Below, piece after piece: positions 7,195-14,600 of a DNA stretch of 14,600 nt. The position numbers and the translations under genes were made by a program. Below the pieces are notes generated by a model. The model did no database searches, was not told where the DNA came from, and worked only from the letters and a program-made list of their open reading frames with translations. Each line of letters opens with the position of its first letter. The stretch's first letter is position 1. Origin of the DNA: JBMYYR01 sp049609625 (lineage in GTDB: Bacteria; Bacteroidota; Bacteroidia; Flavobacteriales; CAJXXR01); NCBI GenBank assembly GCA_049609625.1, contig JBMYYR010000046.1, positions 1-14,600 of the forward strand. Reading direction: 5' to 3'.

Positions 7195-10100
7195 TTAATC
7201 AAACAAAGCGGCTACGCTTTCTTTGGTCAAGGATTTCACGAAACTATCTTCGGTTTGTATTAGATCATCCGAAAGCTGTTTTTTACTTTGTTGATGTGTT
7301 ACAATTTTCTCCTCGATGGTGTCTTTACAAATCATTTTGAAAGCCGTGACGTTTTTCTTTTGGCCAATGCGGTAGCATCGATCAATAGCTTGAGCCTCCA
7401 CAGCCGGATTCCACCACGGGTCTACAACATAAACATAATCGGCAGCCGTTAGGTTTAGTCCCGTTCCGCCTGCTTTTAGACTGATGAGAAACACTCTAAC
7501 ATCGTCGTTGGTCTGAAAATTATCTACTTTTTGTTGTCGATTTTTTGTGCGACCATCTAAATATTCATAATTGATATTCAGGTCGTTTAATCGGTTTTTT
7601 ATCAAGCCGAGCATCTTAACAAATTGCGAAAAAATCAGGATTTTATGTTGGTTTGTTTTTTCGGTAATGTGCCGAACAAGCTCATCTATTTTTATGGATT
7701 GATCGGTGTAACTGTCCTCATCATTCAACAAACTTGGCGAATCGCAAATCTGACGGAGTTTCGTTAGACCTTCCAAAACATACATTTTGGATTTGCCCAA
7801 GCCGTCGTCTTCAATTTTTCCTAATAAGTAATTCTTGTATTTGTTTTTGTAGGCTTCATACACTTTTCTTTGCTCATCTTTCATGGTGCAATACAAAAAT
7901 TGCTCGGTTTTTGGAGGCAATTCAGTGGCTACTTGCTCTTTGGTTCGCCTGAGCAAAAACGGATCTATCAAAGTCTTCAGCTCTGCGGCGGCATCTTTGT
8001 CTTTATTTTTATCGATGGCGTTAGAGTACTGATTTTTAAACTGTTGCATTCCACCCAATAAGCCTGGATTTACAAAAGTCATTTGAGCATATAGGTCAAA
8101 GGTGTTATTTTCGATAGGTGTTCCTGTTAGCACCAAACGGTTTTTGGCTTTTAGCAACCTAACCGATTTGAAACGCTTAGAAACGGGATTTTTTATCGCC
8201 TGAGATTCATCCAAAATAATGTAATTAAACACATATTCTTTCAGATAATCAATATCATTCATCACAATACCATAGGTACTCAAAATGATGTCAAATTTCT
8301 CAAAATCGGAACTATTTTTGGTTCTGTTGATGCCTGTTAGAACTTTGATTTTTAAGCTCGGACAAAATTTATTAACTTCTTCTTGCCAATTGAAAATCAA
8401 TGAGGTTGGCACGATGATTAAATGCGGTACTTTCTCTTTTCGCTTTGTTTTTAGGTGTTTTATAAACGAAATAATTTGCAAGGTTTTTCCCAGACCCATA
8501 TCGTCTGCCAAACAGCCACCCAAATTGAAATCATCCAAAAAATTGAGCCATTTTAAACCTTCTTTTTGGTAGTCGCGCAAGGTTGCTTTTAGCCCTCTTG
8601 GCTTAGCCACTTCGGCTACAGTTTCAAAGTTTCTTAATTTTTTTTTGATTTCCAGATGGTCGTCAAACAGATTGTTCTCATTTTCCAGCTCTTCATACAA
8701 GGTGTCGATGACCGAAAATTGATATTTGGAAACACCAATACGATCTTTTTTGACTTCTCCCGACCTGAATAAATGGGTATATTTTTCCATCCACTCTTGG
8801 GGTAAAATACCAATCGTACTGTCTTTGAGTTGGATGTATTGATCTTTAGCTATAATGTTCTTTTTCAGGTCTTTGAGGCTAAGTACTTGCTCGCCAAAAG
8901 CTACTTCTATTTGCACATCAAACCAGTCGATGTCGGAACTAACGTTGATCGAAATAGAGGGTTTGTGTTGGTTGTAGCTGGTTTTTAGGTCTTTAAATCC
9001 AAACACATCAATAGTTTTGGCCTCCAAAGCTTCTAAAGCATCCAAAAACCAAGTATTATCAACAAATTCATCCTGAGTTAAATAGAAAAAATCGTCTTGT
9101 TGATGTTCAAAATTGGGGTGGGCATTACGAATCTCGTTTTCTAATTCTTTTTCGATGTTTAAATCTCTTATAAGCACTTTGTTGTCATCAAGCTTGACTT
9201 CTTTTTTGCTAAAAATTGAAACGGGTTTTTTGTCGTATTCCACCACTGGCTTTAGGAGGATAAAGTCTTCGTATTCAGACAAAAAGACTTGTTTTTTGAT
9301 GCTGTCGGCTTGGCGTTGTTTTGACTTTGGTGTTTTAGGTTTTGATTTATAATCAATGTGGTATTGATCCTCTAAAGGGTCTAGAATTTTATGTTTAAAG
9401 GTTTCAAAATCTTCTTTCGGAACTCTTATAATAGGCTGATTTTTAAAGAATTGAATTGTCTTACACAAATAAATATTCTTATTCAAATAGTAATCATTTT
9501 CTTGTTTTATAAAAAAGTAATTCTTGCCTATCCTTGCATTTTTTAAGGTCTGCCGTCTCCCGTTAATAATGATATTGACTTCCACCGTGAAAAAATCTGT
9601 TTCTTCGTTCACCGTAAACTCCAAATCTGCACTTTCGCTGTGTAAATTTATCGGTGTCAGATCTTTTTTGGAAACATTAAAATAACTATAATCCCATTTA
9701 TAAACAATTTGGCCTTTCAGCTTTGGTACTAAGGATTTTAGCTTACTGTGGACGTAGTTTTTTAGGTTTGCCGTAGTCGAAATCAGGTGATCGACATGCG
9801 TTTCTTCCAAAACATACGCTTCTTCTATAAGATTTTGTTCTTTTTGGCTGTATGTTGATTTTTCGAGCAGATAGTCATCAATTTCTAAACGATCTATTTT
9901 GGTAGATAAACGTGTTCGGTCTTTGTTTAGATTTCCTGTTATAACATTGGCATAAATTGACGATGCTTCTTCCATCTCGTCTTCTATAGAATAAAATCGG
10001 AATGCGAAAGCAATACCTCTATTTTTGGCGGTTTTGTCTTGCCGATGTACAAATGGCAGTTTGTTTCCAAATTTGTTTTCTTCCGACGCCAAATCATCGG

Positions 10101-10917
10101 CAAAATAACTTATATCAGAATGCTCAAATTTCTTAATTATGCCTTCTTGCAAATGAATTAAACGAAGGCCAAGAAAGCTTTCTTCAAATTTAAAATAGGT
10201 TTTGTATCGATCGTTTTTTAAGCTAAAACCATAGTCGTTTAGTAGTTTTTCTTTGCTGTTTTCTTTGTCTTCATTGCTCTGCAAAAGATAATCTAGATGG
10301 TGATGAATATAGAGAAGGGCAGAAGACAAATGCTTGCATAAGCGCTCTTTTTTACAAATACAATTACTTCTAAGTTGGACGGTATTGTCTACAAAATTAA
10401 CTTTGGTCAGTTTAGTAGAGCCGTTCTGCCAATAATCTCCTCTAATATCTAAGTGTAAGGTGTCATTTTTCACATAAGCTCGATCAACATAATCCTCATT
10501 CCCTTGACTAAAAATATGAGATGCCGAATGTTTTAAGAACTCCTTTTTGTTGTAATCTTTTACATCCTTGACACTAAACGAGTACACGCCATTAGTATTG
10601 TTTTTCAAAACCTTTGCAGTAGTTGGCTTTGGCGAGCCGTTGCTGATATACAAATCTATTTCTCGTGCCGCCGCCACTTCGTGTTTACACACAGCACCCC
10701 AATCATACGGGCAGGTACATGAGCTAGAAATCATTCCAGATTCTAGTCCATAAAAATGAACCTCGTATAGTTTTGAGCCCTTAACGGTGGCTTTTACAGT
10801 ATCGCCACTGTCAGAAAATGTATAGTCTTTTACAACGATCGAGTTTGCCCTGGAGCGAATATTGCCGTCTGTGTTTCGGTAAATATAATCTTTTAAACGT
10901 ACGTGATTTATTGACAT
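7195..10917 (-). CDS. SWI2/SNF2-family DEAD/DEAH-box helicase with two SWIM zinc fingers
   Basis: A 1240-residue predicted ATP-dependent DNA translocase or remodeller. Two N-terminal SWIM-type zinc fingers are visible: Cys67-x-Cys69-x7-Cys77-x-His79 and Cys186-x-Cys188-x5-Cys194-x-His196. A long middle region (about 220-770) has no motif I recognise. The SNF2 core follows: RDYQKEGLKW (781-790), Walker A DDMGLGKT (805-812), IIVPTSLIFNW (834-844), DESQ (903-906, the DEAH-type box) and LTGTPIEN (930-937). The second RecA-like lobe has IFSQF (1095-1099), KAGGTGLNLTAAD (1148-1160) and QAIDRCYRIGQ (1176-1186). All helicase motifs appear intact. Such proteins occur in many Bacteroidota without a defined role; transcription recycling or DNA repair has been suggested for related SNF2 proteins. 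The gene lies 59 bp downstream of the isocitrate dehydrogenase gene on the same strand. It may be read from that promoter, or from one of its own that I cannot identify. An A-rich stretch precedes the ATG. Confidence 0.88.
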   Translation of the reverse strand: MSINHVRLKDYIYRNTDGNIRSRANSIVVKDYTFSDSGDTVKATVKGSKLYEVHFYGLESGMISSSCTCPYDWGAVCKHEVAAAREIDLYISNGSPKPTTAKVLKNNTNGVYSFSVKDVKDYNKKEFLKHSASHIFSQGNEDYVDRAYVKNDTLHLDIRGDYWQNGSTKLTKVNFVDNTVQLRSNCICKKERLCKHLSSALLYIHHHLDYLLQSNEDKENSKEKLLNDYGFSLKNDRYKTYFKFEESFLGLRLIHLQEGIIKKFEHSDISYFADDLASEENKFGNKLPFVHRQDKTAKNRGIAFAFRFYSIEDEMEEASSIYANVITGNLNKDRTRLSTKIDRLEIDDYLLEKSTYSQKEQNLIEEAYVLEETHVDHLISTTANLKNYVHSKLKSLVPKLKGQIVYKWDYSYFNVSKKDLTPINLHSESADLEFTVNEETDFFTVEVNIIINGRRQTLKNARIGKNYFFIKQENDYYLNKNIYLCKTIQFFKNQPIIRVPKEDFETFKHKILDPLEDQYHIDYKSKPKTPKSKQRQADSIKKQVFLSEYEDFILLKPVVEYDKKPVSIFSKKEVKLDDNKVLIRDLNIEKELENEIRNAHPNFEHQQDDFFYLTQDEFVDNTWFLDALEALEAKTIDVFGFKDLKTSYNQHKPSISINVSSDIDWFDVQIEVAFGEQVLSLKDLKKNIIAKDQYIQLKDSTIGILPQEWMEKYTHLFRSGEVKKDRIGVSKYQFSVIDTLYEELENENNLFDDHLEIKKKLRNFETVAEVAKPRGLKATLRDYQKEGLKWLNFLDDFNLGGCLADDMGLGKTLQIISFIKHLKTKRKEKVPHLIIVPTSLIFNWQEEVNKFCPSLKIKVLTGINRTKNSSDFEKFDIILSTYGIVMNDIDYLKEYVFNYIILDESQAIKNPVSKRFKSVRLLKAKNRLVLTGTPIENNTFDLYAQMTFVNPGLLGGMQQFKNQYSNAIDKNKDKDAAAELKTLIDPFLLRRTKEQVATELPPKTEQFLYCTMKDEQRKVYEAYKNKYKNYLLGKIEDDGLGKSKMYVLEGLTKLRQICDSPSLLNDEDSYTDQSIKIDELVRHITEKTNQHKILIFSQFVKMLGLIKNRLNDLNINYEYLDGRTKNRQQKVDNFQTNDDVRVFLISLKAGGTGLNLTAADYVYVVDPWWNPAVEAQAIDRCYRIGQKKNVTAFKMICKDTIEEKIVTHQQSKKQLSDDLIQTEDSFVKSLTKESVAALFD

Positions 10918-10976
10918 TGATGTTTATGGTTTTAATTTTTTTCTTTGATTTAGAATAATTTTACCTACCACAAGTG

Positions 10977-13205
10977 TTACAAGCGATCCAAAATATCATT
11001 AAAGGTTTCGCTTGGTCGCATGGCTTTTTCAGCTTTTTGATTATCAATCAAATAGTAACCATCCAAATCAACTGCTTGACCTTGAGCTGAAGCCAATTCG
11101 TTCACAATTTTAGCTTCGTTTTGAGCTAAAGCTTGATGTATGGTAGAAAATTGAGTTTTCAAAGCTTCATCCTGTGTTTGATTCGCCAAAGCTTCTGCCC
11201 AATACAAGGCTAAATAAAAATGTGAGCCTCTGTTGTCAATCTCGCCAAGTTTTCTGGCTGGAGATTTATCCTCTTCCAAAAATTTCACATTGGCATCATC
11301 CAAAGTGTCAGCCAAAATTTGTGCTTTAGTGTTAGAATCTCGTTCTGCCAAATGCTCTAAAGAAACCGCCAAAGCCAAAAACTCACCTAAAGAATCCCAA
11401 CGCAAGTAACCTTCTTTATTGAACTGCTGTACATGCTTTGGTGCCGATCCACCAGCTCCAGTTTCAAACAATCCACCGCCGTTCATCAGAGGAACAATCG
11501 ACAGCATTTTAGCCGAAGTCCCCACTTCTAAAATCGGGTAAAGATCTGTAAGATAATCTCTTAACACATTTCCTGTAACCGAAACCGTGTCTAAACCTTT
11601 AACTATTCTTTCCATAGAAAAGTTAGCAGCATCTACAGGCGACATGATTTTCAAATCAGCCCCTTCTGTATCGATGTTTGGTAAGTATAACTTCACTTTT
11701 TTGATTAATTCGGCATCGTGTGCACGCCCTTCATCCAACCAAAAAACAGCAGGAACTTGAGTCGCTTTTGCTCGGCGAACCGCTAAATTGATCCAATCTT
11801 GAATCGGCGCATCTTTCACCTGACACATTCTAAAAATATCTCCTTTTTCGAGTTTTTGCTCCAGCAAAACCGTGTTCGTTTCATCAATAACCAAAACCGA
11901 ACCTGAATGTTCAATCTGGAAAGTCTTGTCGTGCGATCCGTATTCTTCAGCTTTTTGAGCCATCAAACCAACATTCGACACCGAGCCCATCGTTACGGGA
12001 TCGAAAGCGCCATGCTGTTTACAAAAATCGATAGTCGCTTTATAAACACCAGAATAACATCTGTCCGGAATCACAGCTTTAGTATCCTGTAAATCACCGT
12101 TTTTGTTCCACATTTTACCAGATGTTCGAATCATCGCTGGCATCGACGCATCGATAATGACATCACTTGGCACATGTAAATTGGTAATGCCTTTGTCGGA
12201 ATTTACCATCGCAACATCAGCCTGATGAGCAAACACTTGCTCTAAATCGGCTTTAATTTCATTTGCTTTTTCGGCTGGTAGTTCGGAAAGTAAACGCTCT
12301 AAATTTCCGATACCATTATTAAATTCCACACCAAGTTCTTCGAAGGTTGCGCTGTGTTTTTCAATCAAATCATTCAAAAATACCTCAACAACAGCTCCAA
12401 AAATAATTGGATCCGACACTTTCATCATCGTTGCTTTCATGTGTAAAGAAAACAAAAGGCCTTTTGCTTTAGCGTCTTCTAATTCATTCTTTATGAATAC
12501 TTTAAGTTTTGATACACTTAAAAAAGAAGTGTCAATAACTTCGCCTTTCAATAAAGGAAATGCCGATTTTAGTTCAGTTTCTGTGCCGTCCGCAGCTCGA
12601 TGAACAATTCGAACCGAACAAGCTCTATCTAAAGTCGTCGATTTTTCGCTAGCATAAAAATCTCCGCTGGCCATGCTCGCTACGTGCGACTGTGAATCTG
12701 AGGTCCATGCACCCATGCTGTGTGGATTTTTACGGGCGTAATTTTTGACAGCTTTTGGTGCTCTTCGGTCTGAGTTTCCTTCTCTCAACACCGGGTTTAC
12801 CGCCGATCCTTTTATTCGATCGTATCGGCTTTTAATCTCTTCTTCTTTTTCATTTTCTGGCTCATCAGGATAGTTTGGCAAGGCAAATCCTTTAGCTTGA
12901 AGCTCAGCAATAGCGGCTTTCAATTGAGGAATCGACGCCGAAATATTAGGTAATTTAATGATGTTTGCTTCTGCTTTTTTTGCCAAATCACCCAATTCGG
13001 CTAAAGCATCATCTACGTTTTGCTCAGCTGATAGTTGATCAGAAAATTGAGCTAAAATTCGAGCTGCCAAAGAAATATCTTTGGTTTCGATGTCGATATT
13101 TGCGGTAGACGTAAAGGCTTTTACAATGGGTAAAAACGAGTAGGTTGCCAATGCTGGTGCCTCATCTGTTTTCGTGTAACTGATTTTTGAGCTGTTGAGA
13201 ATCAT
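10977..13205 (-). CDS. Monomeric NADP-dependent isocitrate dehydrogenase
   Basis: A 742-residue monomeric-type isocitrate dehydrogenase (EC 1.1.1.42), which oxidises isocitrate to 2-oxoglutarate and CO2 with NADP+ in the TCA cycle. The N-terminus KISYTKTDEAPALATYSFLP closely resembles the start of known monomeric IDHs, whose length (about 740) also matches. Isocitrate and metal site residues recalled from the Azotobacter vinelandii enzyme (Ser132, Arg145, Lys255, Asp350, Tyr420, Arg547, Asp548, Asp552) occur here at a constant offset of two: Ser134, Arg147, Lys257, Asp352, Tyr422, Arg549, Asp550 and Asp554. The NADP 2'-phosphate residues His589, Arg600 and Arg649 match His591, Arg602 and Arg651. 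This supports an active NADP-specific enzyme. I chose ATG at 13205. The same frame is open upstream to an ATG at 13340, but that would add 45 hydrophobic, family-foreign residues encoded in what looks like the promoter region. The gene is divergent from the outer-membrane gene. The paralogous dimeric type is excluded by length and motifs. Confidence 0.95.
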   Translation of the reverse strand: MILNSSKISYTKTDEAPALATYSFLPIVKAFTSTANIDIETKDISLAARILAQFSDQLSAEQNVDDALAELGDLAKKAEANIIKLPNISASIPQLKAAIAELQAKGFALPNYPDEPENEKEEEIKSRYDRIKGSAVNPVLREGNSDRRAPKAVKNYARKNPHSMGAWTSDSQSHVASMASGDFYASEKSTTLDRACSVRIVHRAADGTETELKSAFPLLKGEVIDTSFLSVSKLKVFIKNELEDAKAKGLLFSLHMKATMMKVSDPIIFGAVVEVFLNDLIEKHSATFEELGVEFNNGIGNLERLLSELPAEKANEIKADLEQVFAHQADVAMVNSDKGITNLHVPSDVIIDASMPAMIRTSGKMWNKNGDLQDTKAVIPDRCYSGVYKATIDFCKQHGAFDPVTMGSVSNVGLMAQKAEEYGSHDKTFQIEHSGSVLVIDETNTVLLEQKLEKGDIFRMCQVKDAPIQDWINLAVRRAKATQVPAVFWLDEGRAHDAELIKKVKLYLPNIDTEGADLKIMSPVDAANFSMERIVKGLDTVSVTGNVLRDYLTDLYPILEVGTSAKMLSIVPLMNGGGLFETGAGGSAPKHVQQFNKEGYLRWDSLGEFLALAVSLEHLAERDSNTKAQILADTLDDANVKFLEEDKSPARKLGEIDNRGSHFYLALYWAEALANQTQDEALKTQFSTIHQALAQNEAKIVNELASAQGQAVDLDGYYLIDNQKAEKAMRPSETFNDILDRL

Positions 13206-13358
13206 ATATTTGATAGATTTTTTTAATTTGGCGAAGGTAAACAAATTCGATAAGCTAAAAGACTGAAAATTGAGCAGATTACCCAAAAGAAGTATAAAAA
13301 AAACCTGATTGAAATCTAATTTTAAATTTTTTTTAAACATAATGTAAGTCTAAATTTA

Positions 13359-13366
13359 TAATTTTG
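13359..13366 (+). promoter_or_regulatory. Candidate Bacteroidetes -7 promoter box for the outer-membrane protein gene
   Basis: TAATTTTG fits the TAnnTTTG consensus of Bacteroidetes primary sigma factor promoters and lies 48 bp before the ATG at 13415, which would give a leader of roughly 40 nt. No convincing TTG element is seen at the -33 position. An A/T-tract region upstream (about 13295-13340) could act as an UP-like element. Confidence 0.45.
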
Positions 13367-13414
13367 ACCCCGTAAACGACTTTCCTAAACCCGCTGTCTA
13401 AAAACCTATACCTA

Positions 13415-14038
13415 ATGAAAATCAAAATTTTAATTCTAAGTTGCTTTCTCTACCAGTGCCTTTCAGCTCAAATTGATATTGGGATTCGCACGGGTGTCTT
13501 ATCTACAAATTTTGACATCAAACATTACGACAAATCATTAGATGACATCAAAAACGGAGATAAAGAGTTAGGTTTTCATATTGGTGCCATCCTGCGCATT
13601 GCTCCAGAAGGGAAAAAAATGATTTTTGAACTCGATCCAAGTTTTGTAAACACCACTTCAACATTTACTTTGACAGATCAAGATCAGGCCATTCAAGGTA
13701 TTTTGATTGAAGACCAAAGCTGGCGAGCAGACCTTCCTATTATGGTTGGGCTCAGATTTGCAGGTTTTTTGGATGTAATGGCTGGGCCTACGCTGTCTCT
13801 AAACCTATCAAATGATTTAAGTTTTAAGGGCACAGCAGCCGAAATTGAGACTAATTATGAAGACACAACTCTTGGTTTTCAGGTTGGTGCTGGTGTCAAA
13901 ATTTCAAAATTTATTGTTGATGTCAGATACGCGGCAAGTATCGAATCCATGACCTCTGGCATCACCATCAATGGAGTGAAGTATGAAACCGATGCAAAAC
14001 CGAGTGCCTTAATCGGCAGTCTTTCTCTACTTTTATAG
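13415..14038 (+). CDS. Small outer-membrane beta-barrel protein (PorT-like family)
   Basis: A 207-residue exported protein. The N-terminus has a lysine-containing start, a hydrophobic core (ILILSCFLYQCL, residues 5-16) and a probable signal peptidase I site after LSA (residue 18), giving a mature N-terminus at Gln19. The mature part alternates polar and hydrophobic residues in strand-like segments separated by turns. Examples are QIDIGIRTGVLS (19-30), GFHIGAILRI, LPIMVGLRFAGFLDVMAGPTLSLNL, FQVGAGVKISKFIVDVRYAAS and a C-terminal ALIGSLSLLL. This is the pattern of the 8-stranded outer-membrane beta-barrel (PorT-like) proteins abundant in Flavobacteriia. No enzymatic motif is visible and no ligand can be named. 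The gene is divergent from the isocitrate dehydrogenase gene and lies 63 bp before ssrA. It seems monocistronic. Confidence 0.75.
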   Translation: MKIKILILSCFLYQCLSAQIDIGIRTGVLSTNFDIKHYDKSLDDIKNGDKELGFHIGAILRIAPEGKKMIFELDPSFVNTTSTFTLTDQDQAIQGILIEDQSWRADLPIMVGLRFAGFLDVMAGPTLSLNLSNDLSFKGTAAEIETNYEDTTLGFQVGAGVKISKFIVDVRYAASIESMTSGITINGVKYETDAKPSALIGSLSLLL

Positions 14039-14082
14039 GTCATTTTCGGTAGCTTTTCTATTCGTATTCAAAAAATCATCTG

Positions 14083-14090
14083 TATTTTTG
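14083..14090 (+). promoter_or_regulatory. Candidate -7 promoter box for ssrA
   Basis: TATTTTTG matches TAnnTTTG exactly and ends 11 bp before the mature 5' end of the tmRNA at 14102. Transcription would start a few bases upstream of the mature end, with RNase P trimming the rest. The -33 region has only a poor TTCG (14061-14064). Confidence 0.55.
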
Positions 14091-14101
14091 CAAATCACAT
14101 T

Positions 14102-14497
14102 GGGGTCGACTGGCATTGACAGCGTGGACTTCAAAATGTAAGCATGCCGAGCGCTGAACAACAGCTCGTAAATCTCATTTTTCAAACCTTTTATATGGAG
14201 AGAATAACTACTCTCTAGCTGCTTAATCAGTCTGAATGATTGATTTCAAGCTACATCTGTTATAGTAACGGAGGCTAGATGGCTCACAGAAACTATACTC
14301 ATAAGTTTCTGAATCTGAGTCACCATACCTATGAGTTAAGGCCTTGGATGTTTCGGACAAAGCTCGAAAATTTTAGAAACTAAGTGATTAGTTGGCGGTC
14401 TGCGGTCTGCTACTCATCGAAAACCAATCGCAGAATAAGCATGTAGAAAGCATGGAGACGACTCGTTTGGACGAGGGTTCGATTCCCTCCGACTCCA
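14102..14497 (+). ncRNA. ssrA: tmRNA (transfer-messenger RNA)
   Basis: This is a standard one-piece tmRNA of about 396 nt that rescues stalled ribosomes by trans-translation together with SmpB. The ends pair as an alanine-type acceptor stem: GGGGTCG (14102-14108) with CGACTCC (14490-14496), seven pairs including one G.U, and discriminator A at 14497. The 3' CCA is not encoded; the DNA reads ACA, so it would be added after processing. The T-arm is GAGGG-TTCGATT-CCCTC (14474-14490), preceded by the typical AATAAGCATGTAGAAAGC segment (14435-14452). A hairpin CGAGC/GCTCG lies upstream of the resume codon, as expected for pseudoknot 1. A further stem, TCTGCG (14399-14404) with CGCAGA (14429-14434), fits one of the late pseudoknots. 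The internal tag frame is listed separately. Confidence 0.95.
14197..14226 (+). CDS. tmRNA-encoded proteolysis tag, GENNYSLAA
   Basis: From the resume codon GGA at 14197 the frame reads Gly-Glu-Asn-Asn-Tyr-Ser-Leu-Ala-Ala and stops at TAA (14224-14226). With the alanine carried by tmRNA, the added tag would be A-GENNYSLAA. The terminal Leu-Ala-Ala is the degradation signal for ClpXP-type proteases. The last residues are usually Ala-Leu-Ala-Ala; here the first of these is serine (TCT). This is not a free-standing gene. Confidence 0.88.
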   Translation, partial: GENNYSLAA

Positions 14498-14502
14498 CAA
14501 TT

Positions 14503-14544
14503 AAAAACCTCAACTTATTGTTATTCAATTTGTTGAGGTTTTTT
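14503..14544 (+). terminator. Intrinsic terminator after ssrA
   Basis: A 12-bp perfect stem (AAAAACCTCAAC at 14503-14514, GTTGAGGTTTTT at 14532-14543) with a 17-nt loop ends in a T-run, six bases after the tmRNA 3' end. The A-run on the left arm means it may also work for transcription entering from the right. Confidence 0.88.
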
Positions 14545-14600
14545 AATTTGAATAATTGTATTGAAATTGTATTTTATTAAATTCTTAGCTGTTTTTGATG

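Noticed and set aside
7734..9352. Several plus-strand frames of 60-95 codons antisense to the SNF2 helicase gene
   Set aside because: They have no recognisable domains and are shadows of a long, well-supported gene on the other strand.
13206..13340. 45-residue N-terminal extension of isocitrate dehydrogenase, resembling a membrane segment
   Set aside because: Family members begin at the equivalent of ATG 13205. The extension is encoded in AT-rich promoter-like DNA, and IDH is cytoplasmic.
14392..14580. 62-codon plus-strand frame over the 3' half of ssrA
   Set aside because: It lies inside the tmRNA and its terminator, and the nucleotide sequence is explained fully by RNA structure.
1..14600. 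CRISPR arrays, insertion sequences, phage genes or defence systems
   Set aside because: No regularly spaced repeats, transposase, integrase or phage motifs were seen. The SNF2 helicase alone, without methylase or nuclease partners, does not make a DISARM-like system.

Overview
The window looks like a chromosomal segment of a member of the Bacteroidota, most likely Flavobacteriaceae. The DNA is AT-rich. Ribosome binding sites are weak or A-rich, and two promoter candidates match the Bacteroidetes -7 consensus TAnnTTTG. The gene set fits too: a YfhO-type membrane protein, a small outer-membrane beta-barrel protein, and a tmRNA whose tag starts GENNY. I infer this from family resemblance and sequence style, not from a database search.

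Layout. Positions 1-330 hold no convincing gene, only two short inverted repeats. A tightly packed plus-strand cluster of five genes runs from 331 to 7005. It contains a large YfhO-like membrane protein (interrupted by a 98-base run of N near its last membrane segment), a GT4-like glycosyltransferase that starts at TTG, a heptose-7-phosphate kinase (HddA-like), sedoheptulose-7-phosphate isomerase (GmhA) and a fused nucleotidyltransferase-phosphatase (HddC-like plus GmhB-like). Gaps are 13 bp or less, and the last three junctions overlap (14, 4 and 7 bp). A 189-bp convergent intergenic region with several short inverted repeats follows. On the minus strand are a 1240-residue SWIM/SNF2 helicase (7195-10917) and, upstream of it, a monomeric NADP-dependent isocitrate dehydrogenase (10977-13205). 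A divergent promoter region separates this from a plus-strand outer-membrane beta-barrel protein (13415-14038). The window ends with ssrA (tmRNA, 14102-14497) and its terminator.

How the genes work together. GmhA, HddA and the fusion together supply all four steps from sedoheptulose 7-phosphate to a nucleotide-activated heptose. Because the kinase is of the HddA type, the product is probably GDP-D-glycero-alpha-D-manno-heptose. The glycosyltransferase and the YfhO-like protein in the same cluster are plausible users of that sugar, or of the glycan it enters, but this is inference. The other genes (IDH, SNF2 helicase, beta-barrel protein, tmRNA) look like ordinary chromosomal genes not functionally linked to the heptose cluster.

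The most noteworthy points are the HddC-GmhB fusion, which joins two consecutive steps of the pathway, and the apparent loss of the zinc ligands in its GmhB half. No CRISPR array, transposase, phage gene or defence island is visible.
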